This document shows positions 1-11,021 of a DNA stretch of 64,000 nucleotides, in pieces. Source of the stretch: Phylloscopus collybita (lineage: Eukaryota > Chordata > Aves > Passeriformes > Phylloscopidae). Each line of letters starts with the position of its first letter. Position 1 is the first letter of the stretch. The notes below the pieces were generated by a model that was given only the letters and a program-made list of their open reading frames with translations, did no database searches and was not told the DNA's origin. Made by a program: the position numbers and the translations under genes. The stretch lies in contig JAJNNQ010000024.1 in assembly GCA_027886175.1 (NCBI GenBank), positions 29,367,001 through 29,431,000 of the forward strand, read 5' to 3'.

Positions 1-2344
1 GGGCAGATGAGGCAGACATTTAACTTAATCTTTTTGTCCTGATGCATGAAAAATCTCTTTCAAAGAGCATCCTTCACTATGGATGGCTGGACTGCGTTTG
101 CAGGACCTTCCCAGAGGTAGGCTTATTATGTCTTCTTACAAGCTGTCCTTGCTGCAGGCATTCTGGTAGAGTCTGGAGGTGGAGTTGTGATGACATGAAA
201 GACCTATCCTAGTTTTGAAGTTATCTTTCCCCACTGGAAACTTTTTTGCCCAAGTTACAAATCTTTTGCCAGCCTTTCAGTGTCCAACTTAGCTTGGGAA
301 GTGTTCAGCTGGAGCATTTGCCACAGGTCTGAACCAAATGTATTGGGTTTGTCAGTGAAATATCATTTGAACAGGTTTAAGGGACAGGTGCATGCTCTGG
401 CTTCCTCTTTTTGGAAAGATTTCCTTAACCACGCGCTATTGCATGGTGGTGCTGGACATCAGAGCAGCCCATGATGTGCCCCTTTGTTAGTGATATTTGC
501 AGTGATGGGTATTACTCCCCTTCAAAATCACCAGGTAAACACCAGCATCAATCACAGATGAAGCCCAGAGCTGCAGGTGAGATGACACTGAGGTGTCCTC
601 ACAATGGCCCTATGTTCTTTTTTTTCAGTTCATCTGCAGATCATGATGGAAACCAGTTTGGAAAAGGAGATATTTGGAAGATAATGAAGAATTGGCACCA
701 GGCTCAGGGCCCACATTCACTCCATTCTGACTTCAGTCCATCTCAGAATAAAGAACTGTAAAAAACAGGCAAAAGATGTTTGCAGAGATTTTTCAGAAAA
801 GTGATTTTCCACAGGCAGAAAGAATATGGTAAACCTTTTCAGGGGAAGAAATAATAAATACAGAGCTCCATTGTGTTCCATCATAACTGACAAAAGGCTC
901 ATATGATTAATGATTAATGCCAGACCAGTAAAGCCCTCCCAAATATGCTTCCCAAAGAAGGAAGAAGGCAGAGGGTTTAGGTCTTCAGCTGAGGTATCGG
1001 AATTAATTTAAATATGATTGTATCTCACATGCTTGGTCTTAATTGTCTCCTCCTGAAAATTCAATACCTGCATTCATGCTCCTGGGCTCCAGGGATTCCA
1101 GAGCACCACACTGTCCCCACTGAAAGGAAATGAAAAATCGGCTGATGCTAACCAGACCCCTTCAGCAACTTTACCCATTTAAGTGCTGTATCCTGCAGAG
1201 TGATTAATGATTTTTTTCCTTCTACATCTAACAGCAAAGAAAGAAGGAAAGAAAGAATGTGTACTGTCGCTCACCTTCTAGCCAATAGACTACAAAGGCA
1301 TAGCTTGCCAGGATATTCACTTTCCTCCTGGGTGTGATTTATTTTTCATGTGTATCTGATGTTGCCTCTTCCTTGGATGTGGCTGGAATCTGCAGCATCT
1401 TATCAGCAAAAGGCTTGGCTCACTCTTGTGTGTGACTAGCACTGTGCTTTCTTTGGGCCTTTTTAAAACTGCAACCTGAACCTGTTCACCAAGCCTTTAT
1501 TAACATGTGTTTTATGGTACAGGTGTAATAATTAATCCAAATGGTTAGCAGATGTGGCTGTCTATCTCTGGGCATATCAGCTCCTACACACCACCCCTTA
1601 ATCAAGCAGTGCCCAAGCAATGCCAAAGTAAATGAAAGAAAATAAATTCCACCAAGATATTTATGAGGGCCACCTGGATAGGGAAATACCTTGGCCTTTG
1701 CTGGTCCCCTGCTCCAGGTGGCTACAAAAGACTGAAGTCCCTCTCTATATAAGAGTCAAATCAATCTTGCAGGGAGCTGAAAATGAAAAGCTGTGCTTGG
1801 CTCCCTAGTTTAACAATAATGAAATTTTGTGCATGTGCTCTAAGGAAGTCTTCCCATTTCACCTTATTTATTTGAAATTTCCCTTCTTTTTACCAACGCC
1901 AGCACCTGATGGACTTCACATAATTCAGGTTGCTGGTTCCTGCCTCTGTTTCTGGCAAGCCAAAGCTAAGGATCTTCTTTGTGTTTCAGCTGGACTCCGG
2001 GTGTTTCTTTGCAAATCACGAAGGGAGATGCCAGATTTTTACATTCCTGCCATTTCCACTTTTTTTTGGTTTTTTCCCCAATTATTTATAGTCTTCACAT
2101 GGGTAATTCCTGGCAGGTTTTCATCACATTCAGCTTCTGCTGGGACAAAAGGCTTTGCCTGTGAAGGGGTGGTTGTTCCAGCTGCCTCAGGAGGAGCCCA
2201 TCCCTGGCGGAAGCTGCAGCCTCAGCCTCTTACAGCATCATGGCAAAATGCACCTTCCACCCCATGGGAAAGTCCCACACATCTGCTGCATCACATCCAG
2301 GTGCTACACTCCAACAGCCACCCTGAGAATACCATGGATGAAAA
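1..2344. other. Unique non-coding DNA, no gene recognised
   Basis: I see no exon, RNA gene or known repeat here. Short open frames occur on both strands but carry no recognisable domain and have no supported start. A T/A-rich and AAAGAAAG-like patch lies near 1210-1260. The stretch ends where CR1 similarity begins. Confidence 0.6.
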
Positions 2345-2612
2345 CTCAGGTGTCCTGGGCTTCATTGAATGCAGTGTGGCCAGCAGGCTGAGGTGTGTGG
2401 TTCTGCCTCTGTGCCTGGCACTTGTGATAATCAGCTGGAGCAGTGCATCCAGCTCTGTGGCTGTCAGCTCAGGAAAGACGTGGACCTGCTGGAGCGAGTC
2501 CAGAAGGGAGCCACAAAGATGGGTAGAGGGCTGGTGTCCCTGCCATGACAAGGGGGTTGGAACTAGATGACCTTGAAATCCCCTCCAACCCCAAGCATTG
2601 GATGGTTCCATG
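2345..2612 (+). mobile_element. CR1 LINE fragment with internal deletion
   Basis: The stretch reads as the 3' part of an avian CR1 in plus orientation. It includes a segment with 'gtggccagcaggctgagg' near 2378, 'gacctgctggagcgagtcca' near 2483, and then directly the CR1 3' end 'gggggttggaactagatgac' near 2552, followed by a decayed 8-mer tail. In a normal CR1 the sequence around 'agagggctgg' (to about 2533) and that around 'tgtccctgcc' (from about 2534) lie a few hundred bases apart, so an internal deletion joined them. The element is truncated at its 5' end, as most CR1 copies are. It supplies the tail of a 247-codon chance open frame (1827-2570) and most of a 106-codon one on the other strand. 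Family assignment is from memory of the avian CR1 consensus. Confidence 0.85.
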
Positions 2613-2720
2613 GGGTGCAGAGATAGGTTGACTCCCGCTGGACATCAGATGCCTCCCCAAAGCCACTATGTCACTCCCTCCTCAGCTGGATGGGGAAGAG
2701 AAAATACAATGGAAGGTTCA

Positions 2721-2997
2721 TGTGTTGTAATACAGTACAAAAGAAATGACATTCACGCACTGAGATGTTTAAGGCAGAAAATGGGGTCGTTTATTTACAC
2801 ACTTTGACATTTAAAGAATTTTAACAGTGACTATGGATTGGAAGAAGAAAATTTTCTTCTCTAACTACACTGGTTAACAGTTGATTTTTTTTTTCCTTTC
2901 AGAAAGGAATGCAAAATAATCATTATTTACATGGAAAGTGCATGAGAAACTTTATTTTAAAAGTAAAACATCAGAAGGCTGAAAAAACAGGGCGACA
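2721..2997 (-). mobile_element. Short solo LTR (277 bp) inserted in older LTR
   Basis: The element starts with TG (2721) and ends with CA (2997). It is flanked by the direct repeat gttca (2716-2720 and 2998-3002), the expected mark of an LTR integration. Removing it with one copy of gttca restores the surrounding ERVL LTR. In minus orientation it carries AATAAA (TTTATT at 2790-2795 on the plus strand), consistent with an R-region polyadenylation signal. The identity of the flanks continues two more bases (gttcatg), so an alternative reading is a 7-bp repeat with the element starting at 2723. A related copy lies near 52923. No coding capacity. The exact ERV class is not certain. Confidence 0.75.
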
Positions 2998-3250
2998 GTT
3001 CATGGACTGAGATAAGGACAGGGAGAGACCACCCACCAATTACCATGACACAGAAAACATACTTCATTTAGGGCAGTTAGTTTCGTTTACTACTAATCAA
3101 ATCAGAGTAGGATAACAAGAAATAAACCAAAATCTTAAAAACACCTTATCTCAGCTCTTCCTTCTTCCCAGATTTCATTTTACTTCTGGTTTTCTCCATC
3201 TCTTTCCTAAGAGGAGCTCAGGAAAATGTGGAGAAGAGATGGAAGTTATA

Positions 3251-3410
3251 GCATCATAGAGTGGTGGGAGTTGAAAGGGACCTTTAAGATCATTTAGTTC
3301 CAACCCCACTGCCATGGGCTTGGACACCTTCCAGTACACCAGGCTGCTCTGAGCCTCATCCGGCCTGATCCCCAACACTTTGTTGTTGAGATGGGGCAGC
3401 CACAACTTCT
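3251..3410 (-). mobile_element. CR1 LINE 3' fragment inside old LTR
   Basis: The plus strand reads 'catcatagagtggtgggagt', then 'gggacctttaagatcattta', then 'gccatgggcttggacacctt' and 'ggggcagccacaacttctc'. This is the reverse complement of a modern avian CR1 3' end. Only about 160 bases remain, so the copy is severely 5' truncated and covers the 3' untranslated region plus a sliver of ORF2. The old LTR reads continuously on either side, showing that the CR1 inserted into it. Confidence 0.85.
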
Positions 3411-3762
3411 CATCCAGGGATGGGGAGTTTCTGGCCTCTGTGGGCAGGTCAATCCATCACACATTGTTGTCTGCTGCTCCTTCCTCCTCAGGGGGACAAC
3501 TCCTCACACTGCCCCTCTGCTCCAGTGTGGGCTTCCTTTCGTGAGAGACAGTCCTCTGCAAACTTCTACAGTGTGAGTCCTTCCTCAAGAAGTGCTCCAG
3601 CATGAGTGCTTTCCACAAGGTGCAGTCCCTTCAGACACAGAATGCTCCAGCATGGGTCCCCCTTGGGGTCCAGGTCCTACCAACAAACCTGGTGCAATGG
3701 AGGCTTTTCTCTCCATTGAGCTCTCAGGGAATGAGAAGCAGTCAATGCTGGGAAAAAGATGT

Positions 3763-4518
3763 GCATGTGCCTTGGGTTATGGAACCAAAAGTGTGTATTC
3801 TATTTCATTTGTTGAAAGCAGTTGGGGAGATGTTTTTTTCTTTATCTGTTATTCTGGGGGAAGAGGGGCGGATGCCTTCTGACGATGGGCCAACTGTTAA
3901 AACCAGGTGGGGCATTGTTCCTTATCTCTTTCACCACCCGTCCTCTCTCTAGGGGAATATTTTCTGCTAATGGGCCATTAAGGCTCACCAATGACAGGAC
4001 ACATTCCATTATCCCATTGTGAGATGCTCCACCCAGTGGGGGGAAGCCAACCATTCCTACCTACCTAGATAAAAACTGAGTAGGAAGACCAGGTAATCTG
4101 GTTCCATCAGATTCCTAGAGGAAGACTGGACCCTTCTCACCATCACTGGACCCTTTTCTCTCAAGAACGTCTCTGCTCCAACAGAACCACATCTGCCACT
4201 CTAGAAGGACTTTCTGTGGACGGCTTCTAACACCCTGACCAACAGAGTGTCAGGTTGTAGCTCTGACTCTATCAGGGTTTCTAGGATTGTTGTTTGGTTG
4301 GTTGGTTGGTTGGTTGGGTGGGTGGTTTTGAATTCTACTACATTTGTATTGTTAATATTCCTAGTAAAGGACTGTTATTCCTATTCCCAGTTCTTTGCCT
4401 GAAAGCCCTTAATTGCAAAATTATAATCTGGAGGGGGTGAGGGATTTATATTCTCCATTCCAAGGGAAACTCCAGCTTTCCCTGGCAGATACCTGTCTTT
4501 CCAAACCAAGACAGCATG
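3763..4518 (+). mobile_element. Solo LTR (746 bp) with perfect 5-bp target duplication
   Basis: The LTR proper runs from TGCCTTGGG (3768) to CCAAGACA (4513), giving the canonical TG...CA ends. It is bounded by identical gcatg repeats at 3763-3767 and 4514-4518. A TATA-like sequence 'agataaaaac' at 4067-4076 and the order of motifs indicate plus orientation. An internal TTGG repeat occupies 4292-4325. I recognise the 3' part, from 'agtaaaggactgttattcct' to the end, as a common passerine LTR. No internal retroviral sequence adjoins it, so it is a solo LTR left by recombination between two LTRs. Small open frames inside it are incidental. A 5-bp duplication fits ERVL-class elements. Confidence 0.9.
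4292..4325 (+). repeat. TTGG microsatellite within the solo LTR
   Basis: A run of TTGG units degrades to GGGTGGGTGG at its 3' end. It lies in the R/U5 side of the solo LTR. The copy number probably varies between copies of the family. Confidence 0.85.
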
Positions 4519-6239
4519 ATAGAAGAAATCATCTGACATCCTTATTGGGAGCTGTAAGTCCTTCTTATCCACATAACAAAATAATGAAGTTACCAGTGCA
4601 GCTAGCTCCATCACAGGCATTGCTTAGTGCTTAACAACTATGATGCCAGGCTACATAGGCAAAATTGTGTGCCAGATGTAATAGATAATTAAATCAAAGC
4701 TGCTAATAGGCATGTACCTTGCACTTTGAACATGTAAGCTCATTTCCTAATCAACATATATAGGAAAAAGTTTCCTTTAGGTTGTTTTTTATCTATTTGG
4801 CAAGTTTTGCCTAATAAGTCCGTATATTGACAGCTGCCCTAGACGGAAAGATGAAACAGGTGGATTACTGGAGTGAAGCTTAACACACTGATTATCCTGA
4901 TGCAGTTTAAGTAGTTATTAAAAAACTTACAGGCAAACACAAAGGGTATTAAAACTTTTTCAGTTTGAACTATTACTGCCTAAATTTCCCCACTATTCAG
5001 TCATGCTAGAGAGAAATTACTGAACAAAACCAAGCACATGATTCATGATTAAATCCATGAGACCTACTGGCTATCAGCTTTCCATTAACCAGTCTGAAAC
5101 TCTATGCCAAGAAGTGTCACAGTCTGCTTAGAACAGCAGTGGGGCCAGGCTCAACCAAATGGCAGCAGCAAAAAACTCCCAAACTATGTGGATTTCGTAA
5201 CCTATCTCCCCATATTTTCATCCCTGCTATGCAAGGTCTGAATGTTGGAATGAATTGTCTTTGATAACATGGAGGTTAATAGCCCCAGGAGTCTGGAGTC
5301 TCCTCTTTTCTTCCCAAAGAGGTTTTGGAATATGGATGTGCACAGAAGTGTGTTAAATGGATTATGCTTCCATTATTTTAACTTGTTTATTTGCAACATG
5401 AGAACAGCATGAAGCAAACACCTGGGAAGTTTCAACTGGAAAAGTTCAGATGTTCTTTGGTTATGAAGGCACAAAAATAGCATCCTTTTAGAACAAGCAT
5501 ATAAAAAAAATAAAAAAAAATCAGAAGAGCCATATGTTGTGTAACATGAAAACTGACGTTTTTCTTGTGGCTTCCAAAAATATCCACTTCTGCCCTGAGA
5601 CTAATGCCTGTTACAGTTTAGCCAAAACAGGGTCAAAGCAGGTGGTTTAAGATTAAAGTCCCATATCAAATTAACTGTGATATTCAAGATCTGGTAAATA
5701 CTCTCCAGGGCAAGTTGAATAAGAGCCCTCATTATGCACAACAGATTGGAGTAAATAAAAATTGTGAGACAAACAAAACGTCCCCTCTCTGCAATGGAGC
5801 ATTCCCTCCACCGCCCAGTCCCAAGGGAAGGAAAAGAAAAGGAAGACCAGCGGTCAGATGAAATACTTTATTGTGAAGGAAGCATGTGTCTGGCAGCTTC
5901 AGACACGCACATGAAAAGTAGACTGTTGGAACCAAAGGGTTTCTCCATATGTTGAACTCTGAGTCTCCCATTTCTTCCAGAAATGATTAGCTAAGGATAT
6001 TTTCCACTTTTCAGTCAAAGAGAAAACAAAATACTGCAGGGAGATGTTAGATGTTCCACTGGGAAATGTACATCTTCTTATCTCTCTCTCTGAGTATCCC
6101 TTCCAATCTTTCTTTTCCACCTGCCACAGATCCTGGGCTACTAAGCCAAGTTTCATGGGGATTATAGTTTCCTGAGCCTTCCTGTTGATCATTTATAATT
6201 ACTGGCATGAGATTGCCTTTTTTTTTTTTTTCCTCATTC

Positions 6240-6265
6240 TTTTTTTTTTTTTTTTTTTTTTTTTT
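6240..6265. repeat. Poly-T tract
   Basis: An uninterrupted run of 26 T follows another 13-T run at about 6218-6230. There is no adjacent retrocopy that would explain it as a tail. Confidence 0.9.
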
Positions 6266-6630
6266 CTGTGCAACGTTCTCAGGAGCCTGAGATTTATTTA
6301 AAAGCTATGTCAGTGAATCAGAAAAATCCTTAGCCTATTCTTTTAAAACTCCTGACTGTAGTGGACATTTTTTCTTTGGTACCCTGAGGACAAAGCATTG
6401 ATGTTGGAGGTAAGACACTTGGCACAAAAGCAATGTGTGCAGCTCAAGGAAGTTCTGTCTATTATCATGTACTCACTGTAGAGTACACACAAGTCACAAA
6501 GCTTCATTAAAATTTGTATCTTCCCTCCATTCACAAAGCTGTAATATTGCCTCCCTTGCTCGTTCTTGCACTTCTGAGAAGTGCAAGATGTGGTTGGACA
6601 CTTTGCTAGTTGCTGTCTTCCCATATTTCT

Positions 6631-6686
6631 ACTTGTTTGTTTTTGGTTTTTTTGTTTGTTTGGGGTGTTTGTTTGTTTGTTTGTTC
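6631..6686. repeat. TTTG-rich simple repeat
   Basis: An irregular TTTG microsatellite (TTGTTTGTTTTTGG..., then TTTGTTTGTTTGTTTG). It is the source of phenylalanine- and valine-rich translations in this area, which are not genes. Confidence 0.85.
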
Positions 6687-8750
6687 CCTAGGCCCTGTTT
6701 TTGGTGGTTTTGCTCCCTGTTCGTTCATATCTGTGAAATGCACTTTGCACAAGAGAGGAGAGAGGTGGTTGTGTCTCTGGTCACTGCACTCACCAGACAT
6801 GCTGATCCTTAAGTGCCAATGCAGATGTTCCAGACTGTTGAAGCTTTGTGCTCTGCATGAAAGATGGAAATTATGCAAAAACCCCGCCTTGGCCAAAGGA
6901 CTGCAGTAAAAAGCCTTAAAGATGAAAGGGAGAATTTTGGACTTTGAAAACAGGGCTGTAAACTCTGGCAATCTTTAAAAATGTAAAATATGTACATATC
7001 TGTGTAAAAGCTTTCTGACAACACCGCTTATAAAGGGGAAAGTAGAGTGACTGAAATAAGCAGATGCCTGCCTAAAACTGATTGGTTAAATAGTGGAGGC
7101 TGAGACAGAGCTTCTGGAACCAAAAATTAGTATGTTCAAAGTGGATTTCTGTAAAATAGATCTTATCCAAGATCTATTGGATATATAGAGATATATATCC
7201 AGATATATATATACAGATATCCAGCCTGGGATACAAGGGAGATGAGGTTCTAAATATAGTGCATAAAGCACTATATCTATATACAGTATACATAGTATCT
7301 CAATAAAATAACATTCAGTATGGAATTTCATTTGGTGTCACTATACGTTTTCATTCAGAAACTAGCATAATAAAAAATGGATGCAACTTATGCTAAGTAT
7401 TTCAAAAATTAAATAATAAATTGGAAATACTATAAATCTGGACTCTTTGTTAAATAACCAAGATATATCTGGAGCCCTGCATGGTTCAGTTTTCAGAATT
7501 AAGCTATTTTGTATTAGTATCAATGTCCAAGGGAAAAAAAAATGAGCTAACCACTGACAAAGACTGGATATGACACAAATATTATGGAGTGGGAGAAAGA
7601 AAAAAAAAAAAAGGCAGGAAGATAAAACAGTGATGCAGACCAGATTGCCTGGTAAAACAGATGCTAGCAACATATTAGGAAGTAAAGCCAATCTTCTGGA
7701 AAAAAAAAAATGAACAAAGCCATATAGACAGAATATACTTAGTGTGTACTCTGGATGGTAGTACAGTGGAGACACAGTCCACTAGAGGTTCCCTGAAGAC
7801 CTCCAGAAAGGATTCCAGGGGTGAACTAGAAATGAGAAAATAGAATACAGGTATGGTATTTGGTGAAAATGTGACCACAACATCTATATTCCCGAGTGTC
7901 CACAATCCAAGCTGGGGGAATTGAATAGCAGAAAAAGTCTCATAGGATAATCTAGAGGATTGTTAAAAGGCTGGAAAACTTGCACTAGAGCAGAAAACTA
8001 TAAAAGAGCTCAGTTTCTTGAAGAATTTTATAAGGATGACTGTCCATATGTCTCCACAATGAGAACCCTTTTTTGTTCTGTTTGGGTTTTTTAATCTGTT
8101 GGATAAAGACCTCAGAGCATCCAATGCCTGGAAATACAAATATGGTAACTTCAGGCCAAAAATAAGACACGCATGTTTTCACCAGAGAGGGACAGATAAT
8201 CACCAAAGGAATAAATGTGGTGGCTATACAAGGTTCCCTATCACTGGCAATTTGAAAAATAAAGATTGGTTGTTTGTCTTAAAGACATGTGCTTTGCTTC
8301 CAAAAGGAAGTAGTTCAGGGAGGTGGTGGTCTGGCCTGTGCTCTCCTAGAGGTCAGGATTGATGTGCAGGCTGCTCCTCTCTGGCTTTATAAACCTTCAA
8401 TCTGTTCCTTAATTCTTGCACAGGGAGGTCTGTTCTTTTGGGCTTTGCTTTTCCTATTGAATTGAAATTAGACATGATTGCATTTGTAGCATTAATTCTC
8501 CCGGACAACCAATAAATCAGACACATATTTTGCTTGGGATGTTTAGTTCACTTCAGCCGCAAAAAACTAAGGAGGAACTTGGACTGCAACATGGGTATTA
8601 CAAAGGGAGGAAGAGATAGCTTTATGGGCTGTAATGAGATGACCTCATCCAACATTGCCTTCCTTAGATGTCAAAACCCTAATTGTTTGAGATTGTTGTT
8701 CTCTATTTGTTGCTTGCTTGTTTTCTTTTAATTGAGGCTAAACTTAAAAA

Positions 8751-8806
8751 CAGAGTGAAAATTCACAATGGAGCCAAACAGAGTGAAAAGTCACAATGGA
8801 GCCAAA
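8751..8806. repeat. 28-bp tandem duplication, two copies
   Basis: The unit beginning 'cagagtgaaaattcacaatg' occupies 8751-8778 and is repeated directly at 8779-8806 with a single mismatch (T to G at the twelfth base). The near identity suggests a recent duplication. Confidence 0.9.
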
Positions 8807-10917
8807 GCAAGATGAGCATTCTCTTTTCTTTTTTTCCCTGCTGGAATTATCCCAGGATTTTAACTTCAAGTGGGTTTAATCTAAGGGCTCCAACCTCCCT
8901 GTAGCCACATGTTGAACCAATTGAAAAGCAACCAACAGGTAAATATCTCTATCACGGCACTGCTAATAATGCACCAGACCTTTAGCAGAAGAGGAAACCC
9001 TTTTGACCCCTCTTGTGAAAGCTTTTCTGTGGGCCTCGAGTTTGGTTGATTTTTTTCTTAAACTGTCATTACAAATGTAAGAAGCAGACACCTGCAAGAA
9101 GCTGATAACTCTACATACATCAACAAGGAGGGAAAGCAGAGGCAAATAGGTTTTATTTGGCTTTAAGGGAGCACCAGGGAGAAATACACAGAGAGATTGA
9201 CCGACAAGGGCTTCAGTAGAAACCCATCAGCTCGTAATGTGAGAAAGTGCTTGCAAATGAACAAAGAGCCCGTGGCCCTTTCCAAAAGTAGGACACTTTG
9301 CCTAAAATATTCTACTTTTCCCCCATTGTTTCCTACCCTCCTGTGTTGAGGTCTAACCACAGAACAAGGCACCACTGAGCCACACTGCCGTTCCGTGTAT
9401 CCATCTGGAACATGTCAAGCCTTGGCAGCCTGCCCCTATGCAAAACCCTGAAAAGGGAAGGAGGTAACTGTTACGTATTTTTAAAACAAAAAAATTTCCT
9501 GTGAACTACGATCCTATCCGAATTTGCATTCTGTAAAGAGACAGGCTGTGTTCAGCAAGTATCTAGCGAGCTCCCAAGAAACCTTGAATTGTTTGAAGAG
9601 TGTCAGAAGAATGTATCAGAAGCTGAGAGGAAAATGTGGTCATCATAAGGCAAAGAATAAATGCATTACAGTTATTGGAGATATCCTCTCTCTATTTAGA
9701 CATAAAACACATCTCCTGCCTACTTCTGGGCAGAAATTATTCATGAATGATGTCATTTTTTCACATCAGACAATTAAAGAAATTATGAAAAATTTTGTTC
9801 CTATTGCTTAAAAGTGTTTAGCCCTAGAAAAAAAAGTGAGGCTGTTGAAGATTTTACAGAGCTATTTGCTAAAATTAAAATATTAACCCCAATTCTCAGA
9901 CAAATTTTACCCCTGATGCCATCTCATGTTCTGAATTTACTCCTAAAGGACTAGGGATTTTTCACTGTCTTCCTTATGCTGTTTTAAAGGGCTATGTTGT
10001 TTCATTAAGTACCACCTAGAATTTCTAACAATAAATGAGCACGTCCTTCAGGAGGTGCAGGTAGTATTTATTTTGTTTAATGAGTATACTGTAATTTTTA
10101 TTTATATACAGTGTAAAATTTACATTGTGGCTGTTGTATGTATCTTCTGTAAGTCTTCTTCTGCTTAACAGAAGCCTGTAGGTTTTTCTCATGTCCAAAA
10201 TCATATAGGAAATGACAGTTTCATTGTTTCAGTAATGGGTAAGCTCAGGACTTAAAGGACATATCTCTAAGACAGCAGTTTCTCACGTTTTGTGCCTTGC
10301 TTCATCTTAGTAGAGGAAGAAAAAGTGCTTCACATGTGTTTAGATGTTTTTAGTTGCTTGAGTTGCCTTGTTTTCCTTTGCTGCTACAATTCCATTTCTT
10401 CATCAGGATTTACTACAATCTTAAAAGTCAGAGATATCTAAGAGGCAATGCATTTACAGAATTTTAACATATAAATTTGAGAAGTGGGGTTCTGTTCTAT
10501 CAGATAACCTCAGCTGCATAAGAATATCCATTTAACACACATTCAAAATAACTTCTACAATGCTTCTAAGCATCTGTACCCTAGCTCTTTGTTTCCATAG
10601 AACATCAGAAGAAATAAGGACTCTGTGAGCTGATCACATTTCACAGGTACTTTCTATCTGGGGGAACTTTTCAGGAAAAAAACCCATCATTTATCATCTT
10701 AGCATTTTTATACATAAAAATAAAAGTTTAAAAAGTATAAAAAGATACACAAAAGAAGTTCATTAATTATAAAAGAGGCTGAGGTCATGATTTCAGACAT
10801 TATTCTATTTTTTATTCCTGTTTTTAGGGGAATTAGAATTACAGCTGTTGAGTCTGTGAGAAGACACTCAGAGTCACAAGACCACAGCAGTCTTTGGACC
10901 TTAAATCAATCAATCAA
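8807..10917. other. Unique non-coding DNA, no gene recognised
   Basis: No recognisable repeat or exon. A 95-codon open frame at 9524-9811 is lysine-rich and has no domain I know. The 9820-10780 part is AT-rich with scattered polyadenylation-like AATAAA words but nothing that forms a gene model. Confidence 0.5.
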
Positions 10918-10919
10918 TT

Positions 10920-10967
<48 letters not shown>

Positions 10968-11021
10968 TCCTTCTTTCCTTCTTTCCTTCTTTCCTTCTTT
11001 CCTTCTTTCTTTCTTTCTTTC
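10918..11021. repeat. Compound TTTC / CTTTCCTT microsatellite
   Basis: About 50 bases of pure CTTT units are followed by several CTTTCCTT octamers and then CTTT again. The strand is pure pyrimidine over the whole tract, so it can form triplex (H-DNA) structures. Long serine/phenylalanine/leucine-rich open frames across it are artefacts of the repeat. Confidence 0.95.

Larger units (their letters stand above)
2611..3722 (-). mobile_element. Old ERVL-type LTR, interrupted and truncated
   Basis: Three blocks (about 2611-2720, 3003-3250 and 3411-3722) together read in order as a widespread avian ERVL-type LTR in minus orientation. Diagnostic stretches are 'gttgactcccgctggacatc' near 2627, 'gataaggacagggagagacc' near 3011, 'caatccatcacacattgttg' near 3450, and the repeated phrase 'tgctccagcatgggt' and variants at about 3595 and 3645. 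The left edge is the 3' (U5) end of the LTR. The U3 half, expected beyond 3722, is missing. The two gaps are filled by a younger short LTR and by a CR1. The copy is heavily mutated and has lost a clean polyadenylation signal. Recognition is from memory; boundaries are good to roughly 15 bases. Confidence 0.75.
4519..8750. other. Unique non-coding DNA with simple repeats
   Basis: No gene recognised. It contains an interrupted T tract (about 6218-6265), a TTTG repeat (6631-6686) and an AT-rich patch with several GATATAT/ATATATC motifs (about 7165-7285). Open frames of up to 137 codons in 6.3-8.4 kb overlap each other on both strands and show no domain. Confidence 0.6.

Noticed and set aside
1827..2570. 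247-codon open frame on the plus strand
   Set aside because: Its second half lies in the deleted CR1 copy read out of the normal CR1 frame. The first half has no recognisable domain. Chance opening.
9524..9811. 95-codon lysine-rich open frame considered as a processed pseudogene
   Set aside because: No recognisable family, no poly-A tail and no flanking duplication.
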